From NCBI RefSeq assembly GCF_040115645.1, contig NC_089552.1:2914001-2978000 (forward strand): 64,000 nt of DNA. Reading direction: 5' to 3'. The stretch is from Euwallacea fornicatus (lineage: Eukaryota; Arthropoda; Insecta; Coleoptera; Curculionidae). Made by a program: the position numbers and the translations under genes. This document shows positions 1 through 13,100 of the stretch, one piece after another (the first letter of the stretch is position 1; each line of letters begins with the position of its first letter). The notes beneath the pieces are model-generated. The model was given only the letters and a program-made list of their open reading frames with translations. It did not search any database and was not told the origin of the DNA.

Positions 1-269
1 ATTTTGAAATTGATCACGTTTACCCAATGATCAAAATGACCAGTTAAAGTTTAAGTTGAAAACGAAATTAAAGTGCTACTTAACTCCCTAACTGGAGGCT
101 TCAACTGCTGCTTGACACTGACAGTGACAAGCCATTATTGATTTGTTTATATTTACGTTTATGTCAAATAATCTTACCATTATTAAAGAATAATTAATTA
201 AATATTTTTTTAAATGTCATTAAAGATTTTCTATTAATTAAATAATTAAGACAAATAGGTATAAGGAAA
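1..269. other. 5' flank of the ZAD zinc-finger gene
   Basis: This stretch is AT-rich DNA upstream of the first ATG of the zinc-finger gene and presumably holds its promoter and 5' UTR. No TATA box at a convincing position and no other gene was recognised. Confidence 0.4.
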
Positions 270-3200
270 ATGAGTAAAGTTTGCTGTATTTGTTTAACAT
301 TAGGTTCCGATTTTAACAAGTTGACCAAAAAGGATTCAAGAAAAATAACGTCGTTAGCAAAACTGGAAAAATGTATTTGGGAAGTGGTAAGTTTAAGTCA
401 TAGTTTGGCATATTTTAGAGACGTTATGGCGTAAAGGTAACTTTATTAACCTTCCATAAGTCACTTGCAGTCTTAGACCACAGTCAATAAAAATGAGCCA
501 TAATTAAAGCAATAACTTTTATAATATATTATGGTTGGCGCCAGGTATTAGTATCTAAATGTATGTCCTTTCACTGCTACACTGTGCAACACATGTATCA
601 AGGACAACTAAAAAATGTTTCAATAACTTATCAAGATGCGATGATATAATTCTGTTTGAGTCCAGCACTTACTGGTATTCCTTTTCAATGCATTAACCAG
701 AACACATAGCACCAAAGATTAAAATTGTTTTTGAAAATTTGATTAAAACAGACTTTTTGGTAGTTTAGTTTGAGAGTCTGGGTGTTTTTTTCGAATGGGG
801 AATTTGATCATTTTCTAAATTTTGATATAAGGTAAAGAGGCTGTTGGTAGCTGCAATCTATTCCTCTTTACTTATACCGATTATCCTGACACCATTTGAT
901 AGTATTTGAGGAAAGAACTGAAAAACAATGAATAAAAGGGTTTCAGAAACAGTATGTGTAAGCTCATTTTTGATACTAATTTCTCATGTGAACATGTAAA
1001 TATTTGCAAGATAAAGAAAGGCAATCCATAATACAAGTATGTTTCATGAAGTAGGTGCATTATCGAGGATATTACTTATTCTTATGCATATGTATTCCTG
1101 TTTAAACTATTTAGGTTTTGGTAATTATGAGAAAATAAAAGAAATCTAACTATTACTTGGATTTTTTATAAATAAATATATAAAGTTTTTTTCTATCTGT
1201 TTAGCTTTGGCTTCCTTCGTTTTATCTGTGTCAAAATTGCACAGGAACATTAGACATTGTTTATATGTTTAGAGAAACATGCATAGCATCTGATCTCACA
1301 CGAAAAAGTCAAGAATACAATTCTCTTCCTCTCGCAAATAAATCAGAAGCAGGGTATAAAATAGGGTGTAATGGAAGATTTCTGGAAGATAACAGTCCAC
1401 TTGGTAAGATATAAGATATGCAGTATAGTAGTTACTCCTGTGATACTAGTAGTAGATCTTGAAATGAAATTGATTTTAAGTTTTTCTTAAAGATAATTTA
1501 CTGCAAGGCGCTAATGATTATTTCAAATATGACTCACAAATAAGTTCACAGTGTGATGGAGATGGAAGTGCAGAGCATGACTCTCCATGTACCAGTTCAA
1601 CTGACGACGAGAACGGTAGACATCTTATATACAGGGTGAATCATAAGTGGGTGTTTTCCTTTTAACATGACATGGACCTCAAAAAACTAAGCAAAATCTT
1701 TATGCAACATGTTTTCGAATTTTTAAACGGAACGAAAATATGCGCATATGATAAATAACAAAACCTTTAATGATGATTCACACCGGAACTGGCTAAAAAG
1801 GGTGTTGGATATTGTCACCATTAGCTATATTTGCAGAAATTGTCATACATGCTGTTAGAAGAAATCTTTTTTCTCGAATTATTTATGCGACGCTCTCTAT
1901 TCGTTCACGCAACTCTGCCACTTTGTTAATTTCAGTCATAAACACTAAACTTTGCATACAATCCTACAGATAAAAGTCACATCGATTTAAGTTTGTTGAT
2001 TTCGCGGGTCATTATGAGATTTCTAAAAAGTATTACTTAAGATTTTGCTTTGTGATTTGAGGTCGTGTAGAAAGAAAACTCTTCCTTAAGATTTACTTTG
2101 TATAACTAAAGAAATATTTATATATGATACCCGTTGTATATCTAGAAAATTTTGAAGTAGAATCTAATGATGCAGATTTGAAAGATCAAATTAATGCCGT
2201 AAAAACAACTACAATTTCCCAATCAGGAACAATAGTAAAACGGAAACGAAGAAGGAAATTTATATGTGAGAAATGCAGTAAAAGTTTCTTATCCAGTACC
2301 AAGTTAATCTCTCATTGTGAGAAAGATCATGGCATGGAAATTAAGGATGTTAAGCCTTTTTCGTGCGATAGGTAAATGATCTGAAACATTTCTAAACAGG
2401 TCAATGTCCTGCTGAGTTACTCCGGAATTTTAGGTGCCCTCAGCGCTTTGCCACTTCTTCAAATTTATCCCAACACGAGAAATATCACGACGGCATTAAA
2501 TCCAACATGTGCTCTTATTGCGGCAACGGTTTTATTACCAAAACTGACCTAATAACCCACGAAAAGAAGCATTTAAACATGAGGGAATATCAGTGCGAGA
2601 TCTGTAATAAGAGCTTTAATACCCATAAAGACCGCAGGTCATTTTAAATCCGTTTAGTGTATCCTGATTTCTAATAGCAGAGGTTATTTTAGGTCTCATA
2701 AGTTAATAGTTCACACGGATTCATCAAATTGGAAATATGTGTGTCAAATTTGCTCAAAGCCCTTTCCAATTAAATCAAACTATGATAGTCATGTGCGCCG
2801 ACACACAGGTGATAAAAAGTTCTCGTGCCATTTGTGCGAAAAGAAATTCACTGCCAAATGTGATCTTCAGAGACACATGAGGAGTCACTCAGACGTAAGG
2901 GAACATCAGTGCCCTCATTGCGATAAGGAGTATAAGGATGAGAGAGTGTTGAAGGTAGTGAAGTTTGAGATTGTAGAAACTATGAGTGAATTTTGAGGTA
3001 TATTTAGGTTCATTTGGCGAAAACCCACGGTATTGGGAGAGTGAAAACTCCAGTGAGAACCCGCAATTATGTGTGTCATTTCTGTTCGAAGGCTTATTTT
3101 GAAAAAAATAAACTTACCAGGCATCTTTATACGCACTCCGGAGAGAAACCGTTCAGTTGCCCTGTCTGCCAGAAGAAATTTAACGATAAGTCTTACGTGA

Positions 3201-3286
3201 AGCAGCATTTAAGGAATAGCCATAATGTAGTCCATATGGATGTACTCGATGAGACGCTGATTAAACAGGAGTTTAGGGGCGAGTGA
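270..3286 (+). CDS. ZAD-domain C2H2 zinc-finger transcription factor (7 exons)
   Basis: This is a probable nuclear DNA-binding regulator. Exons are 270-386, 1205-1403, 1493-1615, 2146-2371, 2434-2637, 2693-2954 and 3008-3286. All introns are GT-AG, the phases agree, and the total is 470 codons including TGA. Residues 5-51 carry the ZAD signature: C5xxC8 and C48xxC51, followed by a YMFRETC stretch typical of the insect zinc-finger-associated domain, which usually dimerises. A basic run (KRKRRRK), a likely nuclear signal, precedes nine C2H2 fingers from about residue 187 to 448. The classical linker-like SGEKPF lies between fingers 8 and 9. Finger 2 spans the exon 4/5 junction, finger 4 spans exon 5/6 and finger 7 spans exon 6/7, which independently supports those splices. 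The start at 270 is chosen because it places the ZAD cysteines right after the initiator. The target genes and a specific orthologue cannot be told from sequence alone. Confidence 0.9.
1630..2104. mobile_element. MITE with CAGGGTG-type ends (family A, copy 1)
   Basis: This non-autonomous inverted-repeat element lies in intron 3 of the zinc-finger gene. It begins TACAGGGTGAATCATAAGTG, and its far end is a degraded inverse of that start. Its interior matches the copy at 11258-11817, for example a GACCTC-AAAAA-CTAA block and a TTTCGCGGGTCATTA-like block. It ends about 40 bp before the exon 4 acceptor. No coding capacity was seen. Confidence 0.7.
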
Positions 3287-3351
3287 ATGGTTCTATAAAG
3301 TGGGAGTTCGTGGCATAAATTATGTGTTTTTATATTTATTTTTTATACCAA

Positions 3352-3357
3352 AATAAA
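3352..3357 (+). terminator. Polyadenylation signal AATAAA of the zinc-finger gene
   Basis: A canonical AATAAA lies 66 bp after the TGA stop, followed about 20 bp later by a T/GT-rich stretch. It is the nearest plus-strand signal and the likely 3' end of the gene. Confidence 0.6.
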
Positions 3358-3374
3358 GTTGGTTTTGCAGCTTT

Positions 3375-4154
3375 TTTGTGTTGTTTTGTTCAAGCAAATA
3401 GAACCAGTATTTCTTCACATATTTAGTTTATTTTATACTAAAATGCGCTCCCTCTATTTACAATATTTACACAACTATTCTAAATAATCGCATTATTATG
3501 GAATTAAGGCTGTATGCTCAATTCTAACAGCCTAATACCCGACTGTATTTTTGATACTTGGTACATGCAATTCCATTAAAATTAAACATTTTTCGCTAGA
3601 TTGAAAAACGGATATACCCCCCCCCCTCAATATTATTATTAATTTAACAACAATAGAAGTATTATTAACAATTAAACTTAAAATTAAAAAAAAATTAAAG
3701 CTGAAAAAGCCAGTGCAAAAATTCTAAAAAAGCCTACCTAGAGTTATTAGGTTGGTGTTCCAGCACCTCCATCCTGGTGCTGCTTAAATAGCATATAGGC
3801 AATAAGAGGCTCGTTTTGCGTTAAGTAAAGAAAAAAAATAGTGAAACCAGTCTGTTACTTTTGCAAAACTGTTAAACTGAACATTTCAAACCAAATTAGC
3901 TCTTCAGATTCATTTTCTTCACATCAAACAGAAACCCGATTAGTTCTATGTATTTAAGCTCACCTCAACCTCTTACCTTCGTTCAGTATTTAGTACAAGG
4001 AGAACTTGGGGTTTACTTTCTAACAAATAAATTCAATAAATACTTAATAAATCACAATAGTCTCTTGAGGTTCTACAAAAAGCAAGACTGAAAATACTCT
4101 TGCTAAAAAAACTCCAACATGTGTGGGAGTTCATCATCTTCATTGGAGGAGAAC
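3375..4154. other. Convergent intergenic region
   Basis: This stretch separates the 3' ends of the zinc-finger gene (plus) and the CD36 gene (minus). It is AT-rich, with a run of nine C near 3617, and contains no ORF of note. A minus-strand AATAAA at 3427-3432 could end the CD36 transcript, so the two 3' UTRs may nearly touch. Confidence 0.5.
3427..3432 (-). terminator. Candidate polyadenylation signal of the CD36-family gene
   Basis: An AATAAA on the minus strand lies about 720 bp after the CD36 stop codon. Nearer variants such as ATTAAA also occur, so the assignment is tentative. Confidence 0.3.
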
Positions 4155-7100
4155 TCACGCCTCCTCCACTGAAGTATTCAAAGGAATCACCAAACTATTG
4201 AAAAACATTTCCATTTCCTTAGAGTTCACGTCGAGTCGTTTTTCTGGAATATAACTCGCGAGTTTCTTGTCGATGTTCAGGATTATGTCGTCTTCAATCC
4301 AATGAGAATTCTTGGTAATCTCAGTTCGCTTAGATGCGAGGAACTTGTGTAGCGAATAGGTACAAGCAAATATGGAACCTAAGAAGAGCGCGTACATGAA
4401 GCAAGTTTGAGCTAATGGTATGATATACAGGTAGAGTTTGAAACGGATTCTCAGGAAGGTGGGAAGCCTATACATTCCCTGAAATAGAAGAATTTCTTTA
4501 GCGTGTGGCTTAAAGTGGTAAATAAATACGAAATTTACGGAAATCAAACAAATGTACAAAAAAGTAAAAATGGACTCATATTTCAGATCTAGATGTACTC
4601 TGGCCATTATTATCTTGTGCATATGTGTGTGTGTGTGTGTGTATGTTATATGTATCTAAGCAATATTTTCTACTTTTGAAGCAGTAAATTAGAAAGAATG
4701 TAATGACAACCTATTACTAAAAATCAGTCATTACATATATGTTTATGTAATGAAGCTTTAACCCGTGCGTAATCCTATTACGTAACAGAGTTTCGTAGTA
4801 GATTAGTGTAACTGGCAAAAATGCTAAGATCACGGCGTTGCTTTAGAGTTTCAAAATACATATAAGGCAACTATCATCTTTGGGGTTACTCTGAATTATT
4901 AATACTTCAAAAATTTTATGATCATTTCATCATACACTTATCGAACTCGCGTTCCACTCAGTCGTGAACTTTTCTCTTACTCGTAATTTCCTGCTTATTG
5001 TTCTCATAAGGTAATTTACAATAACTATACTACAGTGCATTCTCTTTACCTCTCGTTAATAATACGAAGAAAATTAACTTACAATTTCAGTCCATAGCAG
5101 CGGCAACGTCATGTCGCTGAACTTCTCAGAGTTGGCGACGTTTTTCAAGTTCCCCAAGAACATATTGATCTGGTACCTTATTGCAAGCTTGATGGGTGTC
5201 CCAGAATTCTGAAATTACAGACCGTCATTAGCGCCCTGTTTGAGACATTAAAACTTTAAGACTGTTTATGAAAAAAGGAGCCAAGTTTGGTTCTAACGGT
5301 ACGGGCATATTAAATATTGTTTAAATCATGTTAAAATCATGTAATATGGGAAATTATTCATTACGTCTAAAAGGGTTAAATTGTCGTCTTTTTAGTGTTT
5401 AAATAGTAGATTGTGCAACTAGCGTTGAAATTCCAATTTTTTCTACGAGGGAGAGAGTTTGTCAACATGAGTCAAAGATGAGTATGATACGCGATTCGCG
5501 CATGTCTTTCAACCGCCTGTTATCTTTAAAACGATAACGATTTTTCATTCAACAAATTTTGGGATTATTGAGTGAGTATCCAAATCACACTATGCAGATA
5601 AGTGAATGTGTCATTTGCAATCTTCCAGACATACTCAGAATACTACACTTACCGGCTCGATAATTACGTAGCTCTGATGCTTCTCTTTTTGGGGATTCAG
5701 GCCGCTCTTCACCTTATTGAAAAGCACTTTGTCGCCGTCCAAAAAATGGGGGTAACTGAGTGCTATCGGGAACCCATAATAGCATCCTTTCACATCCAAC
5801 AGGCCTTTAGGGTGGCATTGGTCGATACTGCTGGCTGTGCAGAAACACCGGTTTTTCGGATGTACCCTACCATTGTCGTCCGATTCAGGGTCAAAATGGT
5901 AAACGTAAGAGTTAAAGCCATCTTCCACTGTCTCGCCCACACGAACCTGAAATCGCATTGGAGAACTGATTTCCAAATTCCAAAAACATTTATTTTAGTT
6001 TACCAAAGACTTGGCCCTGCACATGCTCTTCCTAAAGAACCGCAACGTGTCGTTTGGCTTGATGTTACCGGGGAACTTGGTACCGTCCGAGGAATTCTGA
6101 ATATCGCCGCAAGGGTTTTCCCACTGGGGAATTTTAGTGGCCCCATTATAAGTGGCCACCAAGCCTATATTATCCATTCCTAATTTAGTCCCTGTGTATA
6201 TAGTCTCGTAGTCTCCCTTGAAGTCATACATCTGGAGTGAGTAATTATTTATTTGATTAGGGCAAAGCCTTTGACTCTGTGTTTGTAAGGTTTACCCTAT
6301 CGATTAGGCCCAATTTGTTGAAATAAATCCATGAGGGCATGAAAGTGTTGCCCAAGTCCATCAATGTGCTCTTGTAGCCGAACATGAACTCTTTGGCAGT
6401 CATTTGGACGAGAGGTTGAGAGTTGCTTTGTCGGATTATTACGTTGAGACCTAGTCGGGTAAACATGTTTTTGGTTGCCACTACGTCGGCAATGCTCTGA
6501 AATAAAATGGAAAGATTTGAGCTTGAGAAATCTCAATAGATATTTAGCCAGCAAGGAATCTATCACATGAAAAGGTAGTTCAGTGACACTTCCTGTTTCA
6601 TAGAGTTGATTCCTACTATAAATGTATAACGGCGCGATAAGCTAAAACAGCAGAATTTTCTTGGAAAGTGGTTTACAAATTCAAAAAATCGACCTTTGGA
6701 GGTAGCAACCCAATATATATATTTTTTCTGTTGCTCATCAATTTATAATAATGGAAAGTATAATTTTTTAGACGTCCGAACTTCATTTTCGGGGCCTTAC
6801 CTAGTTTCCTGCGTTTGGCTTCGTCTCATACGAAAAAGCATCAGGTGCGAACGGTAAAATGGTATTTTCCGGGCAATGGTCAGGGTATCATAACCATTAT
6901 TTTTAGGGCTTTTGAGATCTTTTACAAATCAAAACAGAAATTTACAGACAAAATACAAATTTATATTTTATGTTACGGTTCTGTTGTAATTTTTGAATGT
7001 TTGGGCAAGTGGCCTTAACCAAAATGCAAGTACCATTAACTCGGATTAGGTACCTATATGATACATATAAATGTGCGATTATTTTTGAAACACTGTATTA

Positions 7101-10100
7101 TTTCAAAATCGAATGGATTTAATTGAATTGCTGCAGATCTACGTACATACATAGACTATGAGCTTTTATGTTATGTTGTAGTAAGTAGACCATAATAGGT
7201 CAGGTTCACACCGTTAGAGAGCCATTTAAATTATGATTATGTAAAAGAGTTTATGTGTTGCGTAAGTTTGTTTGGATAAGTGTTGAAGACTCCTTTGGTG
7301 TGATATGATCGACGCCTAGAAAATGTTTGTGATGCATTGAAGTTTCGTATAAATTTGACGGCCTCGTACTGCTGGCAACGCAGGCTTTCAGTTGAAAATA
7401 TGCAAGGTTGGTATGCCCCCTGTCTCTCTTTAATATACCTTCTTCGGCATCTATAATGACGCTATTTCGAGCTTATTTTTCTTTTCTTCGCTTCGCCAAA
7501 AACCTGCTTTTCAAGACCACATAGGAATTCTTCAAGCTAGTTTTATTTCACTTTTTTGTGAACAACCGCAAATTTCTTTCATTGAGAACTGTTGATTCGA
7601 TGCAATTGTATCACACCAGTGATTTCATTACAGCTACCTAACTGTGATATAACTATTACACTGCACATAATGTCAGCGGCAGGTACCCAGATCTTCTATT
7701 ACATCTTTGCAGGAGAAGCCACTTGCACTTAATCAGTTGCTCCTTGCAATGAAAGGAAAGGTAGAAAATGTTTAATGCAGGTACCATTTGCGATTGGGTT
7801 CTTCTCTTAAATGTGAGTGTGGTTGAGCGCGCGAGCACGGTTAACTTACCAATAACGCAATGTTTGGTAGAATGAGTAAGTCATCCTCCTTTCTGTCTCC
7901 GGATAAAAGAGGATCCCATACTAAGGGGTGGCTGGGTACCGAAGATAAGGTACCGTTTTCGTTGAAAACTACGTTTTCGTGACTCATTAACTCCCTGGAA
8001 AAGAGAATGAAGGTTAATTTGACTGAAATTAGCTCTTGTTAACATAAAGCTACTATTAAAGCTACGTAAACGGCACATGATTTATGCCTATAATTTTTTT
8101 CAGGGAAAACGGTTCAAGGTGTGTGAGTCTTATACATATTGAATGTTTGAAAATAACCAATTTGTTGAAATAAGTAGTGCAGGATAAGTTAGAATTTAAA
8201 ATGTCAGGTACGCCTTTGCATTCCATTTGTTATAGAGATAAGTCTAACTCACTCGTGTCGAGTTTTTGGAAGTTCATCAAACGACAAAAAATATCAAATT
8301 ACTTGATATTTCAAATGATCCAGCTTATCGTGTTTTACTGAAAGCCATGACAGTTTTTCAGAAACATAATATATACAGGGTGTTTGCATTCCCAAACTTC
8401 CAGGAGTCCAGATCTGAAATCACATGACTGGTATGCTAAGTATGTTGCATTACATGTACCACCAAAATTTCAGATCTCCGTTCTGCAGAGTGCTTCAAAA
8501 GATACAGCCGAAAGAAAATTTCGCAAAGCATTTAAATAGCCCTCCATTTTGGTAACGAATTGAGATCGACTCGTCTTATACAGGGTGGCCCAAAAAGGGC
8601 GCCTCGGACGATTGAGATTTTATTAAAGGTTTTGATCAAAAATTGTATTTCGACTTATATGTCGGACTTCATACGGCGCACTTTAAAAATATTCACATTC
8701 ATACAGGGTACGCAAAAAATATGCAAATGCAAAGTTACGTTTTTTGAAATCGAATATCCTATATATTTGTTACATGTTTGAAATTAGAAGAAGAAAACAA
8801 CAGGAGTTTGTATAACGCTCGATAAGTCTAAAATCAATATTCTCTTTCTATTTCTATAATTACTATTCTTCAAATTGAAAATAACCTTTGAGTGGTTTGA
8901 CATGCAGGGTGAGCAAAAATATTAATTACATCTTGCCCAGTTATGATTTATTATGTCTTGCTTACTTAAAATGGAGTTTATATATTTTTAAGCACTTATT
9001 AGAACTACCAATAGTTGATTTTGAACTGAATGAGCTACTGCAGCCCCTGGTAGGGTGTGTGCGTTTGACTCTGAAGCACTCTATATGTACAATAATTCTG
9101 ACTACACTCGGATAATTAACTTCTTACTTTGAATCTATCTATGTATATCAACGCAGTGGCAACAGAGAACATGGAATGGAACGTGTGAAAAATGCGTGGG
9201 AAATGTGGAAAATTAGCGGTAGCATCTGCTTGATAAAAATATTTAAAAATCAGACTTCAAACGCTCCATATTTAAAGGAGATCAGACCATGTGCATTTGT
9301 TAATACCATAGAAACTTGATTTTATTTCCAGTTTAATCATTCAATGTTATGGGTGATTTTTTTTTCGTGTTTCAAAGCACTGTGTTGGTACCAAATTGAA
9401 ACGCTTGACCTACTTGAAGTTTTTTAAAGTGATCGACTGGATATTACGTGATATTCTAATTAATATCAAATAACTTGAAAATTGAATAAATCCGCGAATC
9501 CACGTATGCAGACCACTTCTTGGTTTATTGACCGACCGTGAAAAAAATTAAGTTCAAGTTCAGCTTTATTTACCATTCCATCTACTTCATCATTCGGTTA
9601 AAACAGCGGTTCCAGCGAATGCGAATGATTTGATTGGTTCACATTCTGAGAGGCTCTTTTACAATTTGCGAATTATTTATTACTAGAGAGAGTGTGGTTT
9701 TTAACTAGGTTAGATACCAGTAGGTCCAAAAATTTCTTAATTTGGCAATTCACCTTAACCAAAAATTCACTTTTGGACCACTAATGAGATGCCTGCATAA
9801 AATTTATTACAATATATCGCGGCACGTATCTCAAGTGAAAAATCAGGAATTAGTAATGAATTGGGTGTTATATAACTGAATGCTTAATAAAGAATAGATT
9901 ATTAAGTTTTCTTAGTTTTGGGTTAAATACCGCAATTTCGAGGTCTAGTAAGCGAGTATTGAAAGTAGTGAACTATTTTATTGCAATCGTGTATCGTGTT
10001 CCGTTGCGAATCTAATTTTCTTCCATATTTCCTCACTTGAACGTGTAGGTATATAGTTTTGGTTTATTTTTGATGTAGTTAAGCTCGCTTTAGATGGTTA

Positions 10101-13100
10101 AATCAACTTTGATAAATTGCAGCTAACACAGGATTTCTTAAGCGCAAGTGTTGCAATAAAGTAGGTAATAAGCGGTCTAAGTGTTTCATAAATTGGGAAA
10201 TTGTGTTGGATATTTGAGTTATGTCAGGTGCATGAATGAATGGAAATCTTAAATGGATAATTTTTCAAAGTAGTTTTCAGCATGAGCATAAATACGTGTT
10301 TTTCTTTTCCGACGCGTGAAGGGTCTTATTACCTATAAACGTAAGGTCCTACTTCCTGAAACTCGAGCTTCGTGTCCATGCCACTCATGTACTCCTTACT
10401 GTTAGTCACATTCCACAGATACACCTTGAGGAATAATTGCACGGGGGGCTTCTCCCATAAAGAGAATATTTCTCCTCCAGGTCCAAATTTTAGTTTCTAT
10501 TGAAAGAAAAAACGGAAACTTTAGATTGTTTTCACTTAACTAGAGCTGAATAATATAAATTTTCCACCAGCATGCAGTTTGTGAAAATAGGAGCTTTTGT
10601 TAATCGACTATGAGTAGCTACTTGGTAGATCATCGGGTAATTAAAACCTAAAAGAATTTTCGTTTGATCTGCCATCCTGCTCTATTTTTAGTTTTTCAGA
10701 ACTTTTTAGTAGTACTTCGTTCAAAATAACTCAGGTTCAGGTTAGTTCCTTCCCGAAATGTGCCCACTTTGGCGTAGTGGGGGGCTTGTGTGCTTCAAGG
10801 ACCTCTCAAGTCATGCCGGCAATAGGGTAGCTAATGGTAGGTGCAACCTAGCTGGGCGGGTTGAGAGGGTGAAGCCAAACCAAGAGGAACACAAATCTTG
10901 TCAGTACGAATAAAACGCAAAAAAGACACAGGTTGAGGTTTTTTTTTCTAATTAATATTGTTCCGCTTCTGTTCCATTTTTGAGATACCTACTTGTAGAG
11001 TGTCAAAAGTTCAGAAATATCTACGAGTTTTCTTTATAACTGGCAGAACTTTTGAAATAATCAATTCAGATTTTTGGACGTGGAATACATAGTTAAACAC
11101 CTATTACAAAAAACTCGAATACTCTGTACAATTATCAGAATTCAGAAGTGATCAGTTTGACAAAAAATATGTTTTCAGAAAAAAATTTTAACCGCTAATA
11201 AAATAAACGGTATTTAGGGTTTTTAATACATCAAACATTGAATAAATATTAAATCTGTACAGGAATAATCTCAAGTAGGTATATAACATGATATAGACCT
11301 CGAAAAACTAATCAGAATCTTTATGTAGCATTTTTTTCGAAATCTCCGAAAGAACTGAAATACGCGCGCATCAAAGTTTCAGTAAATAAAAATGTCCTTA
11401 ATTATTATTCAGTCCGGGTCTGACCACAGAGTTCGCAATTTTCGCCATTGGTTTCATTTATACAAATTGTCTCTCGCCTTATCCACTAATTGGTACATGC
11501 TTTTAGAAAAGGTTTTATTCTTCGAATTATTCGGCGTTTTTTATCCGTTCACATAACCTTACCGATAAAAATCACATGGGTTTAGGTTTGGTGATCTCGC
11601 GGGCCATTTTACCAATCGATTGCGACCTATCCTCCTGTTAATTAGTTATTTAAAAAGCCCCGTACTTTTTTTTGCTAGTTTTTATACGTGCAAATTTCGG
11701 TTGTTCTTGAGGTTTCGACAAAACGTTATATAAAGGTTTTGCTTGTTTTTTCTTTTTTTTTTTTTGAGATTTAAGTAGCGTTAAAAGGAAAACTCTCACT
11801 TGAAGTTCACCCTGTATATATAGATGAGAAAATTCAATAGAAACTTACGTATTGGTATAGAAGATGGTAGGGATCGACGAATATAATGAAAAGCCCCAAC
11901 AAAAAGGATCCCACACCGAATAGGGCAAATGTTAGGGCACCTGAAACAAATAAAACTTTATAGTTTTTATTTTTCTAAGGAACATAATTTCTTATGTAAA
12001 TTAAAATTCGATTCATTCAGAAGCTATTATATTTGCATACGTACTTTGTTGGAGGAATATCGACACATGTAGTTTTTTTATGTTGGAATGTCAAAAAACA
12101 AGTTTTAGTTCCAATTAATGGCACAGGTAGTTTGCTAATTAAGATTTAGGACTACAGTATTATAAACATCTTGGACTTATGCATGTAAAATATCTTGGCC
12201 AATTTTTAGACGACCGCTTGGAGAGCTGAACTTTTCGGCCGATCGATTTTATCTTGTTTTTCTGCTACTGAAAATAGCATAAAGTCCAAATTTTCTTAAG
12301 GTAAATATTACCATTCACAAAAATGTAAAACTTAAACTTTTTTAAGGTAGAAATTCGTTAGTTTTTAGGCTTTCCTCGTTTACAGCAATTTCCCCGTTAT
12401 CTAAATATTTGAATAAAATCGCATTTATTTTCTAAAGTTCAATGACGATTTCAGTATGCCACGAAATGTATAATTTTCGTTCATGACTCTAGTAAGTTTC
12501 GTGCATACCAGACGACCTTGTCCCTTAAGTTTACACGTTTAAATAAATGTTGATTTACCATTAATGCTGTAAATTGGACAATTCCAATTAATTTATGTTA
12601 AATTTTGATTTGGTCCCGGAAGCAAAGTGCGTTTTCGTACAGTGAGGTACAAATACCCTTGGGCTCATATTTTTATTACTACAGTATAGAAGAAGATATT
12701 CTGCTGCGGGTTTAAGTCATGACTGTCGACTAAATTTTCCCTTTTTTCCTTAATGCTATTGTTTTAATCTATGTTCATTAATAGTTGGGAATTACGTTAT
12801 CACATAGCTAAATGAATTATTTTGTAATATTCAGCACTGAAATGCGCGAATTTTAATAAATCATGTAAATTCATTGTAAAAAATATATCTCATCATTATA
12901 CTTTCGTGTTCTTGAGATTTTACTAAACGGCCCACTCATGTGTTAATGAGTGCCAATAGTGGGCATTCGTGATAATTAAAGAAACAGTTAAACATCCAAA
13001 TTTTGTTAATGGAGATTTATCAATTTCGATGACTTCCAAAGAAAATATTTTATGATTCTAATTTGCACTTTGTTGTCTTCTTATTAGCATTTTCTGCAAA

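Larger units (their letters stand above)
10497..11848 (-). other. CD36 gene intron 2
   Basis: This 1352-bp intron contains a MITE at 11258-11817 that almost abuts the exon 2 donor, and a GC-richer block at about 10755-10915 that resembles a transposon fragment. Confidence 0.7.

Noticed and set aside
5602..6183. 193-codon plus-strand ORF, the second longest in the window
   Set aside because: It is antisense to CD36 exons 6 and 7, which are supported by family motifs and clean splice junctions.
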